This document shows, one piece after another, positions 10,430-22,155 of a DNA stretch of 64,000 nucleotides (positions are counted from its first letter, which is position 1; each line of letters opens with the position of its first letter). The stretch is from Apricaphanius iberus (lineage: Eukaryota; Chordata; Actinopteri; Cyprinodontiformes; Aphaniidae): positions 930,001 through 994,000 of the forward strand of contig JAPXFQ010001133.1 of the NCBI GenBank assembly GCA_028564705.1, given 5' to 3'. The notes beneath the pieces were generated by a model. It was not told the origin of the DNA and did no database searches. It was given only the letters and a program-made list of their open reading frames with translations. The position numbers were made by a program, and so were the translations under genes.

Positions 10430-11995
10430 TATTAATTCATTTCACTTTTATTTATATAGCGCCAGTTCAAAGCAAAAGTCATCTCAATGCAATTATACAC
10501 CCGGATCATGCAGACTCCAACCATAGCAATTCCTCAGCAATCCCTCATACTGAGCAAGCATGTGGCGACAGTGGAGAGGAAAAACTCCCCTTTAACAGGA
10601 AGAAAGCTCCACCAGAACCTGACTCAGTACAAGCGGTCATCTGCCACGACCGTCTGGGGGTCTGAGAAGACAGAGAAGAGACAGCATGGAGGATGCTCTG
10701 TGACTTTGTGAATCATCTTGACCAACGTTCCCCATCCAGCAGGGGGCATTATAGCTGAGCAGGGTACCAGACCGGGTAGAGCTTCTATGGGGAGAAAAAG
10801 ACTCAGAGAAAACTGGGTTAACAATCGCATTAACATCAGGAAAAATATATCTGGAGAGTAGTAGAAAAGAAAAGTAGAATGTGTGTTAGGGTCAGTTGAG
10901 TCTGAAAAAGGATAATTTTTTTCCTAAATCATAAGTCTATTAGCAATGTACGGTGTGAGGGAGATGGAGTTGAGGAGGGCTGCCGGATCGGGCTGAATAC
11001 TCCATCTCCCTCTACTCCCTGCCTGGAAATCCAGGAGGAAAGAAGGAAGTAAGTGGGTAAGTATTGTATTGCTTATGCATCTCTCTTTGCTCATAGGACT
11101 GCGTCCTCTCCAGAATCTATGTATTAGAGAGATAATATTATTGGTAAGTGATATAACTGGAGTAGATAAAGGCCCGCTCTTCCGAAGACTCTGGCATTAT
11201 CTTTGTCCATCACTTTCTAGCCTTAAAACCTGGTGTAAATCTTTTTCTGTCCTGATTCATGATTCAACCTTTGTTCAATTCTCTAATCATTTTATTCTGG
11301 CAAATTAATACATTACTGTTAGAAATCGGAGAGGGATTATAAGGTCTAGTGTCTATACAAGTAACTATAAGCTTTATCAAAAAGGAAGGTTTTAAGCCTA
11401 GTCTTAAAAACAGACAGAGTATCTGCCTCACGGACTAAAACTGGGAGCTGGTTCCACAGGAGAGGAGCCTGATAACTAAAAGATCTGCCTCCTATTCTAC
11501 TTTTTGAAATCCTAGGAACTACCAGTAGACCTGCATTCTGAAAACAAAGTGCTCTGTTAGGAACATATGGAACAATCAGATCTCTGATGTACGATGGAGC
11601 TGATTATTAAGGGCTTTATAAGTAAGGAGGAGGATCTTAAACTCTATTCTGGATTTAACAGGGAGCCAATGGAGAGAAGCCAAAACAGGAGAAATGTGAT
11701 CTCTCTTTTAATATTCATCAGAACTCTTGCTGCAGCATTTTTGATCATCTGAAGGCTTTTAATTGCATTTTGTGGACTTCCTGATAATAAGGAATTACAG
11801 TAGTCCAGCCTTGAAGTAACAAATGCATGGACTAGTTTCTCTGCATCACTCCTGGACAGGATGTTTCTAATTTTAGCAATATTCTGGAGGTGAAAGAAAG
11901 AAATCCTAGAAACCTGTTTAATATGGGATTTAAATGTCATGTCTTGGTCAAAAAGGTTCTGGTCCAAAGACAACAACCTCTGCCTTGTCAGAATT
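10430..11995 (-). mobile_element. L2/CR1-type LINE, 5'-truncated, minus strand
   Basis: Reads 5' to 3' from 11995 down to 10430. The minus strand from 11976 to 11644 encodes the post-RT C-terminal region: FHLQNIAKIRNILS, LVHAFVTSRLDYCNSLLSG and NAAARVLMNIKREI. The frame is then broken by a shift and stops, though the matching DNA continues to about 11364. The 3' UTR includes AAAACTCCCCTTTAACAGGA (plus-strand orientation) and ends in the TTTATTTATATAGCGCCAGT motif near 10450 that marks the 3' end of this family (also at 20925 and, reversed, at 39200). All of EN and most of RT are missing. The part 11364-11773 is almost identical to 57667-58077. Confidence 0.9.
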
Positions 11996-12689
11996 TATTA
12001 ACTGTATACATTTATAACTAGATGCCAAAGTGGTAAAAAAAAGGTTATTTTGTGACTGAGTAGCATGTAATACACTCATAATGCCAACAATTAGAACATT
12101 TTACCGGAGATGCTGAACGTTTCCATTTTAAACTGAAATAAGAAAATTAGAGAAACAATCATAAATCTATGAAGTTGTAGTTTTTTACTTCTATTACTAT
12201 CCTCCTCATTTTACACAGAAGGATAAAGTCTGAATCAGACCTCGTTTTATGGAAACGTTAAATGATTTTCTGGCTGCAGCTAATCAGCTTCTTTACATCA
12301 TTTCCTGATTTATAACCATCAACAAAACTACTTCACTTGGAAGGTAAGATCTCTGGTCTTTCCCATTTTGAAGACTAGGCAAAGGACAAACTAATGGATT
12401 ATGATTTAAAAACTAAATTACAATGGAATAAATTTATTTATCTGAACTATATATTAGGACTTATTAATAGTCACAATAATTATGGCACTGCCTGTTTCCT
12501 TATACGAGGTGATTTTTACAGCTGAAAACATTAAACTGGATTAATTGTTCTACTTTCCTGTGAGGTTAATAAGTGGAGTAGGTCAATACTTGTTCAGAAT
12601 TATGGACATTTATTATAGAAATAATTCATCAGGGGATATTCGATTCTCCTAATATCAATTTACAGTATGTCCAAATTTTTAGTTCTTTT
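11996..12689. other. Unassigned AT-rich stretch
   Basis: No gene, repeat family or RNA recognised. Confidence 0.5.
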
Positions 12690-13460
12690 TGTATTTTGGA
12701 GTATTTTACCTCTTGAACTTTTCCTCCCCTCCTCTCCAGGTTTCCACAGATCTTAATCAGGCCCATAATTCCAGCAATCCAGATCACAACATTTTACATA
12801 ATTCTTTGTTTATTCATTTTCTCCGACAGTCAGTGAAATTATGTAAAACACGCTCCACGAGTGTAATAGAATGCGTATTATTCCAACACGTTAGCTTACT
12901 CGGAGGCAGAGTGTCCCATTTAAATGAGAATTACACTTAAATGTCACATGGGTTTATCTACATTTATAAACAGTGCATTTATTATATTACATTTTCAGAA
13001 TGCTCCGGGTTGTGACTTCCTAACGCTCATTTAAATTGTAAACGCTTCCTTCCTTTCCGTATTATTTATCAAGTGTTTTCTTTTTTCTCTGTCTCATTCG
13101 GGGAGTTGACATGGCACCTGAAGAATTACTGTTTGAATTTTTTCACAAAGAAACATAATTTGCTTTTGTCAAATTAGTTCAATCATTAGCTGGCAGTTTG
13201 AAACCTGCAGCTCCTTGAAAGAAGGGAGAAAAAAAGAGTGAATAATGCAATTCCTGCCATTCACCCCGGTTGGCCCTGGGTTTTATTTTTTCCCCTTCTG
13301 ATGGCCCGGCCAAATTATAAGACGGGAATCTTCATTCAAAGAGGTGGGACGTGTGAATGGCTGAGTTGGAGGAGAAAAGGAGCCTCCCCACCTTCAGAAA
13401 GGCAGTAAAAACAGGCAGATTATAGGGGAGAGGAGACTCCTTCTACCTCATCAAGGCCCT
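12690..13460. promoter_or_regulatory. Candidate conserved non-coding block
   Basis: Repeat-free AT-rich DNA with many TAAT/ATTA and CATTTAAAT-type words (CCCATTTAAATGAGAATTAC at about 12914, GCTCATTTAAATTGTAAACG at about 13026), then a GC-moderate stretch. It looks unlike decayed transposon. A weak, texture-based call. An open frame at 12689-12940 has no domain. Confidence 0.25.
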
Positions 13461-13554
13461 TTGTCCGCCTGCAGTCAACTCTCAATCATCACAGCCAAAA
13501 TATACATCTCCCATTTCAATATTTCCAATAAAAGTGAAGTCAGTTTGAGGGGTG

Positions 13555-13590
13555 CACCACCACCACCACCAGCAGCAGCACCACCACCAC

Positions 13591-13627
<37 letters not shown>

Positions 13628-13635
13628 GGTGGTGG
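13555..13635. repeat. Compound (CAC)n-(CAG)n-(TGG)n trinucleotide repeat
   Basis: CAC units, CAG x3, CAC/CCA units, CAG repeated about 11 times (13592-13626), then TGG x3. CCA and TGG tracts are reverse complements, so they can pair around the CAG loop. The plus frame reads polyPro/polyAla and the minus frame polyCys/polyTrp, all consequences of the repeat. Confidence 0.97.
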
Positions 13636-13639
13636 AGCT

Positions 13640-14355
13640 GATGGATCCAGATGTTGGGCTCTGGTTCTGCAGCAGTTGGGTCCATCTGTGTTTACAGTGA
13701 GTTGCTTAGTGAACGCCGGGTGAGGAGAGGCATGTCAGGCATATGGACATTTTACAAAAGGTTACCCTGCATAAATTAGGAGGAACAGCAATCTGTTGAG
13801 GAGAAGGTGGCTCGTACCGTCTGAATGGGCTAATAAAAAGCATCTGCTTCCTCAACGAGAAGTGAAAAATGATACCTGAGCTCCATCACAAGTAGAGCGT
13901 CTGTAGGACTATTTAATCCTAAAGTTTCATTATCAAGCTGCTTTTTAAACAGCTGCTCATTGCTTTTTCCTTCTGTAGTTTTTAACTTTTACTAAACATA
14001 CATCACAACTAAATATATCTCTTCATTTTACTGCCTTCCTTTTCAGATAACATTTACTGGAATCTTTATGAGGCACAAACACTGTTAGTGTTAATCCTCA
14101 TCTTAGACTGACATCTAGTGGCCGCTGATAGAACAGCACCCAGACTCTACTGTACAGTACCACAACCAGCTGTCGTCAAGTGGGAATACTGACGTGTATT
14201 TTATGGGATGTATGGATCTAAATGGAGACAAGATTAATTAAACATGTAGATTATTGTCTGGATAAAAATGGAGGAAGAAAACAAGAATATGGAAAATAAT
14301 TTCCTCTTTTATTGTCTGAAAGTTATTGATCCTTCTTTCTATCTTCCATTATCTG
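13640..14355. other. Unassigned non-coding stretch
   Basis: No recognised gene or element. 14100-14130 contains ACATCTAGTGGCCGCTGA, a motif often found in short teleost interspersed repeats, but too short to classify. Confidence 0.45.
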
Positions 14356-14358
14356 TCT

Positions 14359-14392
14359 GTCCTTCCTTCCTTCCTTCCTTCCTTCCTTCCTG
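14359..14392. repeat. (CCTT)n microsatellite
   Basis: About eight perfect tetranucleotide copies. Confidence 0.97.
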
Positions 14393-16278
14393 TCTCTGGT
14401 CTCTCCAGGTTCCATGTTGTATTCAGTCGACCCAGTTATCTATAGCTTGATCAATTAAACTATAATGTGTGGAATAAAACCCCAAATCTCAAAGTAATTT
14501 TACATCAACTCTTTTTTCTCTGATGGCTAATAAATGTGTTCTTCAAAATAATTTCATTAAATAATCAGGATACTTTTTTCTTAATGACAGTTTAAAGGTG
14601 TGTTTTTAATATGTGTAAGTGTTGCTCAATATTCTAAATCAGCTCATTTTCTTAAAGCATTTTCTTTCTCCGAAGCAAATTATCCTTTCCTCTTAACATC
14701 TGTGACAATCTGACTAAATGCATTCTATATTCTGTTTTCATGTCTCACTCCTTGAAACAGCTGTAGATATATCTGTTTTTAATCAAACCTGTCCGTCATT
14801 TTCAGCACAGAAACAGGAATGAACAGGATGTATATGTAACGTAGGCACACATTGAAGGTACACCTCTAATAGATTCAGCCTAATCTGCTTGTGTTTGCTC
14901 TCGTCTGTGCGTTACCTCCATCACTGCGTGGGTGGTTAGGATTGATTAACAATAACAGCAGCTGACTGAGCTGGAATAATTCACCGAGACAAAGCATCTG
15001 TGAATCAAGAGGGCCCGCCATGAGAGACCGAGGCAAAAGAAGCGCAGCGCCATCGTTTCCTGTCTGCTCGGACGCCGCCTGATTGAAGCTTTGTCAGGGT
15101 GGGAGGGGGAGCTTCAAAGGCTAACGGCGGTCCGGCTACAACACACACGGCTCGCCACCTTTGATGTGGAATGCTTCTTCTTTGATACAAGAGGTGGGCA
15201 TCGGTGTTGGAGAGGCCTTGGCGGACACAGCGGGTATCTGGGAGAGAGGAGAGGCCGGGTCATGACGAGAGACAACAGGGACGCACACGAGGGTGCTTAA
15301 GTGGCTGGGATGCATATTCATGTTGAGGGATCACAGTAAGCAGCGGGATCATTGACCCCTTCATTTCTTCCTGTGTTGAAGATGTTCAAAAGCAGTTTTC
15401 TCAAACAGGAAACTTTCACGGTGGAAGACACTGACAGTGACTGACTGAAGTCAAGGAAGACAAACTCAAAGTCTTTGTCTTGGAGAAGTGCATTCTCTCT
15501 GCAGCGTTGGAGATCCAGGGCGACCGATGCAGGTGCTGAACGGCAGAAAGGCATCGACTCCACTAACCTTGCTCTGCAAGATGGATTCTCGCGAGATTTA
15601 GAGTTTTCCAAACTCAGGAGAATCCACTGTCCGACTTCCAACCCATATTTCACCAACCAATCGTTTGTCAGGCATAACAACCTAAATCTATCCTCAATCA
15701 TTTCCCAGACGCCGCATACAGATTTTCAACAAATGGGGGCAAACTTCAAGCAAATACAAACTTAGCTGTAAAAGAAAATGATGAAAGCATATAACGTAAC
15801 TCCATTGCTAAAGTTTACACAATTTGGATGTTTAAAAGACAAAAAAACAAGGTAAGACTTCATTAAACAGGATAACATAAAAATATATAAAAAACAGTAT
15901 ATTTACCTATTGTAGAAAAAGCCAAGTGAATAAATAATTTTCAAGCATAGTTCTCTTTATATATGACGCTGTGACATGAACATTCAAGATTCAGTGCTCT
16001 CGCTGGAGCAAATTTCTGGAGACATTCAGCATATAAACCACAGTCAGGGTGAATTACAATCCGTACGGAAACAGGACTGCATCTGTACTGTACTCTGTAA
16101 GGCTAAGCTGAGCCACCACCGGTACGACACTGCTGCTCCACCACCCAAACTGACCCCTTAACACCATGAGTATATGGAGAAGAAGAAAACACACATCCTT
16201 TTTCATACACTTTTCAGCTGCGTTGAAAACCTTCATTACCCTCCATACCCTTCATTGTCTGCATTGGTAAAGCCTACA
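14393..16278. other. Gene-free interval with one candidate conserved block
   Basis: 14860-15310 is repeat-free with moderate GC content and several CpGs, containing TTAGGATTGATTAACAATAA (about 14937-14956) and CTTTGATGTGGAATGCTTCT. It looks like a candidate regulatory element. A 127-codon open frame on the minus strand (15701-15318) has no recognised domain; the opposite strand is also open over 15475-15765, which argues against either being real. 15790-15960 is A/T-rich. Confidence 0.35.
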
Positions 16279-16279
16279 A

Positions 16280-17043
16280 TAAAAAAATCTGGGGGTCACT
16301 CTGGATGCCTTTCTTAAAATGGATGTGCAGATAAATCAGGTAGTCAGGTCATGTTTCTTTCATCTCAGACGGCTTGCCAAGCTAAAATTAGTCCTGAATA
16401 AAAAAGATCTCCAGTCAGTTGTCCATGCTTTTGTAATGTCTCGTCTGGACTATGCTAACGCTCTCTTATATGGTGTTCCCTCCTCTTCAGTGGTGTGGCT
16501 CCAACTGGTACAAAACGCCGCCGCTAGGTTTCTGACGGGCACAGAACGGCGGCAGCACATCACCCCTGTCTTGGCTAATTTACACTGGCTTCCAGTGAGA
16601 TTTCGCATTAAGTTTAAAATTAAAAGTCTATAAATCAATGCACGAAATGGCCCCCTCTTATTTGGCACAGCTTTTAAACCCTTACGTTCCGGCGCGAACC
16701 TTGAGGTCATCTGAACAGCACCTTCTGCTTGTTCCTCCTGCCCGCTATAAGGCCCGTGGGCAACGGGCTTTTTCAGTTTGTGCTCCTAAGCTCTGGAACC
16801 AACTCCCCCTGACGGTCCGACTCGCCCCGTCCCTCCCCATTTTTAAAGTTCGTCTTAAGACATATTTTCATTCCCAAGCCTTCTCGGCTGAGTCGGTTTA
16901 ACCCCTGTGAAATCTTGTCTGTTTTTTTTTACCATTTTTACTTGTTTTAGCTATTTTATGCTGCTGTATATTCTTAAATATTTTATTGTCTTGTACAGCA
17001 CTTTGGTTGGTGTTGTCGCTGTTTAAATGTGCTTTATAAATAA

Positions 17044-17093
<50 letters not shown>
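16280..17093 (+). mobile_element. L2/CR1-type LINE, 3' end with (GAT)n tail
   Basis: Open from 16283 in frame with 16319: KNLGVTLDAFLKMDVQINQ, then SCFFHLRRLAKLK, VVHAFVMSRLDYANALLYG and WLQLVQNAAARFLTG. A frameshift near 16630 moves the reading to 16638-16901 (MHEMAPSYLAQLLNPYVPAR, then FSVCAPKLWNQLPLTVR and a stop). The 3' UTR of about 140 bp ends GCTTTATAAATAAAG followed by GAT repeated about 16 times. Terminal short tandem repeats are known for L2/CR1-clade LINEs. The copy is 5'-truncated, lacking EN and the RT catalytic core. It is a different subfamily from the 11-kb and 37-kb copies, whose 3' ends differ. Confidence 0.92.
17046..17093. repeat. (GAT)n microsatellite at LINE 3' terminus
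   Basis: About 16 perfect GAT units directly after the LINE 3' UTR at 17045. The array is most likely the element's own 3' tail, later expanded. Confidence 0.95.
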
Positions 17094-20000
17094 ACATGTT
17101 CTACTTAGGATCAGTCTACATGAAAACATGTTTTCTAGAACACATTTAACCATCCGTCACTTGATCCACATGGAAACTGTGTCTTAGGGGACCCTAAATG
17201 TTTTTTTTTCTTCAAACAGGTTTTTCACTTCATTCTCTTGGCCAGAACGGATGCTTTTTCTCTGCCTACCCTCCGCTTACTTTTTTTTGTCTTGTCATCT
17301 ATCTCTCTCCTCCAAATTATTCGACCTTTTATCTGGTCAGCTGGTCTCTCAATGCAGTTAATCAAACGTTTTCCTTCTGTAGAACGGTTAAGTGAGAAAA
17401 ATCGTGTCCTGATGGAACACATGCTGCTGGATCCGTGGTGGGGAAGGTGGAATATTGTGTGTCTTTGGCTACTCTCCATCGAAGGCATTCACATTGTTGG
17501 ATTCATGATCACCAGATTCATGATTGGTGTGGGTGGATTTCTGATGTATCGCAAGTTCAAAAGCTGTGAGCAGCAATCAACAGGCTGTCTTCACTGAACC
17601 AAGGAATGAGCCAGGCTGTGAAAACTCGTTTTGTGAGCAAAATCCCCATCTGGATGCTCCGAGTAGCAAGCTAGCTGCGGTTTAGGGACTCGTCCTCTGA
17701 TAGAAAAACGACTCCGAGAAGTTCTCAGCCGGCTTGGAGGAAAATGACCCTTGATTTGGCTTTTTGGATTCGCACTGCAGACCACTGAAAGACTGGAAAG
17801 TTGATCCAACAAGCTTTGGCCCGAACCAAAAAAATTCAGTTATCAAGCTGTCATCTGAATCTGGTTTCCAATGTTGGCCTTGGAGAGCCAGACATCTAGA
17901 AACCTCATTGGAGGTTTATGAAGAAGGACGGCTCTTTGTCAAAATGTTGTCACATTAGCTCAACCTCTAACTTGACCAATAAAAATCACACATAACAATA
18001 ATAATGAAAGTCTGCATGTTTGTAGTGGGGCCATAGCACATCATTAAACATTCTACCAAGGTTCTACAAAAGACTTCACCCACCCGTTGGTTACCATTCT
18101 TGTTCCTCTTCTTCTCATGGTCCCATCCAGTTTTCTTTACCTGATCAGAGTGCCTAACAGAGTGCAAAAGACAATCCACATGAGAAAAAAAAGACAAAAT
18201 AAAACAATAAAGATTAAAAATGTCTATAATAATAACACAAAAACTCATTATTCTTCTTATGGTCTGATACATGGTTTTCTTTACCTGCTGTGTTCTGTCG
18301 CCACTCTTTGACTTGAACTTTTATTGTTAGGGTTAAAGCAACCAGACAGTAAGAAGGTATTGACCTTCCTGCTTTCCATCAACACATCAGGCTGCTGGTG
18401 CTGGTATAACAGCAACACTATCGGTCCCTAAGCACAGTTCAATGCCAGTTCTGTTGGTAGTCATGTGCTTCCTTGGATGAACCATCTCTTGTTACAAGCA
18501 TCAAAACATTTCAAACTATGAGTTTACTGTGGTCCAACGGACCTTTGAGGTGTCGTGCAACTGGATTTAAAACCGGCGCATCTCCATGATTCTGATTATT
18601 CGTGACTGTGCTGATACAAAGCGAAGAAGGGTTTAAACACCTTATTGAACATATTTCTTGAAGAATTAAAGCAGTTCTGAAGGCAGGAGAAGCTCTAGTC
18701 TAGCACCACTTAGGTGTACCTTCTAAAAATGGCCAATTAATTTCCCCAAGCAGATGTTTTTAGACTAAACAAATCAAAATCTTTATGGAATACAGACTAA
18801 ATGATTCTTGGGGCATAGATTTAGGTTGTACATTGTTAAATCAATATTTAACTAACAGTTTAGGGGTTTCCTTCAAACCCCTAGGTGATGAATAATCTTG
18901 ACTCTTCTACACACAGAGGCAGAAGTTGTAGAAAGTAGTCAATGATCTCCAGTTTTGCTTCATCTAACATAAAAGAAAAGCCACCTTTTCATTCAAACTC
19001 TATCCACTTCAGGCATTCAAAGCCGATCCCTATTGGCAAGGACTGAATGATGCCACAAAGAGTTTGTGAGGACATGAGATAAAGTCACTGGAAGACGAAT
19101 GTCCCTACTGTAATGGTTTGTTCTCTCCCACCTCCACATATATTGCTCTGTGACAGATCTTTCATCTTTGAACCACTGGCATACGGTCGAAACCTCGCTT
19201 CCCTTTTGTACCAGAGCGGTAACTAACCCTAACTCACTCTTGAAATGTCTTTTCAAAACTAGTTCTTTTGTTTTTGCAAAAAAAGGTAGGAAGTCAACAT
19301 GAAGAGGTGAGAAGACATTGAGAAACATGCTAATCAATAGAGACAATCTAACATGGAGAAGATTCTTGAGACTGCTGGATGTTGAGATGTTCTCATTGTG
19401 TAAAAAGGTTAATGATGTTGACTTGACTGAAATCCCTGATATGTTCCTTATTAGGGAACACAAAGCCAACCCTGGCACATACCAGTTCAAGCTTTTACTA
19501 TCCATGAACATCCAATCGCTCCAGAATCAGTGTTAAAGAGTAAAATATGGTAAATGTCATGAACCTATATAGCATTTTCTCATCATCCTTACCACTAAAC
19601 GTGCTGTTACATTTACACAAACTGATGGGAAGATAATTTGTAAACTTTAAGGGTTTAAGTGACTTGTCAAAGGACACATCGACACAACGGTGGAATTATT
19701 TTTTGTCCAACAGGGCCCCAGCAGCCCAAAGCGTTGGTGGAAGGTCTAATGTCCAATCATGACCGCCATGCAGCTTTGCTGACCCTAGAAGACATCTTCA
19801 GCATAAAAAAACAGAATTTAGTTGGTTACACTCGCCTTATCTTTTTATCTCAATTGGCTCTTTTTAAATGATCTTTGAGATTAAAAATTATTGGACAGTC
19901 ACCTTGTTATTTTCACCAGACACCAGTCTCAGTTTGGTAGAATGGGACCAAGCATGTTAAGTTAGATTAGATGTTTAAGACTGTTCAAAATATAAATATA

Positions 20001-20640
20001 ATTTTTTGAAGAGTTAAACACATCAAAATATAATGTTAATCGCCCGACAGATGTCTACGAGTGGTTTAAATTGGTAAGAATATTTTTTTGTCAGTTCTGT
20101 CCAACCTTTTACCTTCAACCAGCTCCAGTAACGACGCAATCATCTGGGTTTGGATGTTTCCTATGAACAACGCCTTGAACAGTACAGTGGAATTCAGCAC
20201 TGGAACTTATCTCCAAATCATTTGTGGAAAATTCATCTATTCAAGGATTTCGATTAATATTTGAGCACATCTAAAATACTATAAACAAAATGCAGCTTGA
20301 TAAGCTAAAATGATGAAGATGAAGGCAACTACAGGTGGTAGCAAAGCAGCCTATTCATTCATTTTCCTTGGTCTGTACCCCCAACAGCAGATATAAATAA
20401 GACTGTAGATGTCAGCTCATGAAGTGGAAATAAAATGGTTTCCACTGTGTATATTAACGCATTTTATTAGATGAACTAATAAAACAGGCAGTTAGAAGTT
20501 CTTTAGAGGTGATCTGATACATATTATTGTATATTTATGATTTAAAATGCTAAAGATAAATAGGATGCAAAAACAAAATGACTCACCTTTCCACTAGGAG
20601 GCAGTGCTATGGTATAATCAAGGTTTGAATAGTTGTAAAA
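17094..20640. other. Gene-free interval with two longer unassigned ORFs
   Basis: No gene recognised. 17238-17597 (plus, 119 codons) is hydrophobic, preceded by a pyrimidine tract and CAG at 17206-17219 that resembles a splice acceptor, and contains LLDPWWGRWNIVCLWLL, but I recognise no family. 19511-19017 (minus, 164 codons) is the longest non-repeat frame of the window and also has no domain I know. 19650-19690 (TGACTTGTCAAAGGACACAT) resembles part of a short teleost dispersed repeat. Treat both frames as unproven. Confidence 0.35.
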
Positions 20641-20795
20641 TTTTCATTGGTTTTAGTTTTTATTTAGTTTTGACTTAAGATGGCACATTCTATTTTACTT
20701 TTAGTTAGTTTTTACCATTTGTTAGGTAGTTTAGTTTAGTTTTAGTTTTATGAAAATAATTAGTTTCAGTTTTAGTCTTAGTCTTTGTTAAACAA
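20641..20795. repeat. Degenerate TTTTAGTTT-rich repeat
   Basis: Many imperfect copies of TTTAGTT/TTTTAGTTT words across about 150 bp, followed by TCAGTTTTAGTCTTAGTC. It is a degenerate low-complexity element and not a telomere array (no TTAGGG). Confidence 0.75.
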
Positions 20796-20904
20796 GTTGT
20801 CTACCGGGGCAAGCCTAAAAATACAAGAAATGTTTAAAAAAACTCTCAGAAAATGATTGTTTTTTCAAAAATATATTGACATGGGGGCAGATTAACAACA
20901 ATAC

Positions 20905-21380
20905 AATTCAATTCAATTCAGTTTATTTATATAGCGCCATTTCACAACAGATGTCATCTCAAGGCACTTTACAAGAAGAGTTATTACGATACAATGTTTA
21001 ATGTAGAAATTAGAGAACCACAGAAGATTGCATCGTGTAATTCTCAGCAATCCCTCACACTGATCAAGCACGAAGTGACAGTGGAGAGGAAAAACTCCCT
21101 TTTAACAGGAAGAAACCTTCAGCAGAACCAGGCTCAGCATAAGCGGTCATCTGCTGAGACCGTCTGGGGTTTGGAGAAGGCAGCAGAGACACAGAAAGAG
21201 CAACAGAACTGATGCAGAAGTTTGTTGCAGGACGTGGAGAACGTTCCTCCACTGCAATGCCATCTTAGTCAGGGTCGTCAAGCAGGGAGGGTCAGGAGCC
21301 CCTACTGTAGGAAGAGACTAAGAGAAAACAGGTTAGCGCTTGAATTGACAGCACATCATGCAGTTGGGGAGAAGTACAAA
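20905..21380 (-). mobile_element. LINE 3' UTR fragment
   Basis: In reverse complement this matches the 3' end of the LINE at 37715-39222. Both contain the GCTTGACGACCCTGACTAAG region, the cytosine-rich block with ACTCCCTTTTAACAGGAAG (in this orientation), and the terminus CAGTTTATTTATATAGCGCC preceded by TTCAA repeats at 20908-20922. Only the 3' UTR is present and no ORF sequence survives. Related tails occur at 10430 and 33943. Confidence 0.9.
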
Positions 21381-21989
21381 TCATGCAAGTATAAAAGATT
21401 TATGGCAGAGTTATGTAAACACATTAACAGAACCTGTGCATCAAAAAGTCTAACAATTAATGCAGGTTCTACAGGCCAAGCTACCAGGTGTAATATGATG
21501 CTTTTGATCATTTTACACATATTCTAGTAGTAAGTAATCCCAAACTGGACTCTGATGTTTTTGAAAGTTGATTCTTTATTTCATTTATTCAAAAGTAAAA
21601 TACCATTGGTAAAACACACAACTACCATTGCTATTGTCTGTGGTTTTTGGTCGCAGTGCTAGTTAGCAATGTTAGCTTGTTTGTTATCCATACCTCACCT
21701 GATAGGAAGTTTTTGCTGCAGACTGTTTAATCATTGTTTCAATCCCTACTTCTGATATCTTATAATCCAAATACGTATTTTATTTGTCTTGAAAGGAGGC
21801 GAGTCGATGGGATTGTATCAAACTTTCCCATTTTTTCGTTTTGATCGAAGACACATCTGTTTCTGATGACAACGCCCTGCAGGCAGGGAGCGACGTAGAC
21901 CAATAATCCTTCTAGACTTTATACTAATGCTTAAGACACAGAAATTAAAACAAAGCACATTTTATGAATAAATTCAGTTTGTTTTATAA
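21381..21989. other. Unassigned non-coding stretch
   Basis: No gene or known element recognised. 21850-21905 (GACAACGCCCTGCAGGCAGG) is a local GC-rich patch in AT-rich DNA. Confidence 0.45.
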
Positions 21990-22155
21990 ATGGTAAATGG
22001 ACTGAAATTATAAAGCGCTTTTCTAGTCATACTGACCACTCAAAGCGCTTTACATTGAAGCCACATTCACACACCGATACCCAACATGGCTCAGTAGGAT
22101 GATGTAGAATTTTTGGGGTTAAGTGCCTTGCCCAGGGGCACAGTCACCCCACTCA
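21990..22155. repeat. Teleost dispersed repeat (TAAAGCGCTTTTCTAGTC type)
   Basis: The block GGTAAATGGACTGAAATTAT, AAAGCGCTTTTCTAGTC, ACCACTCAAAGCGCTTTACA, CACATTCACACACCGATACC and AGTGCCTTGCCCAGGGGCAC is characteristic of a short interspersed repeat very common in percomorph fishes. I do not assign it to a named family. No coding capacity. Confidence 0.75.

Noticed and set aside
13461..13700. Frame with polyproline and polyalanine
   Set aside because: Low-complexity translation of the CAC/CAG repeat, also open on the opposite strand as polyCys/Trp.
20641..20795. Interstitial telomeric repeat
   Set aside because: Words are TTTAGTT-like, not TTAGGG.
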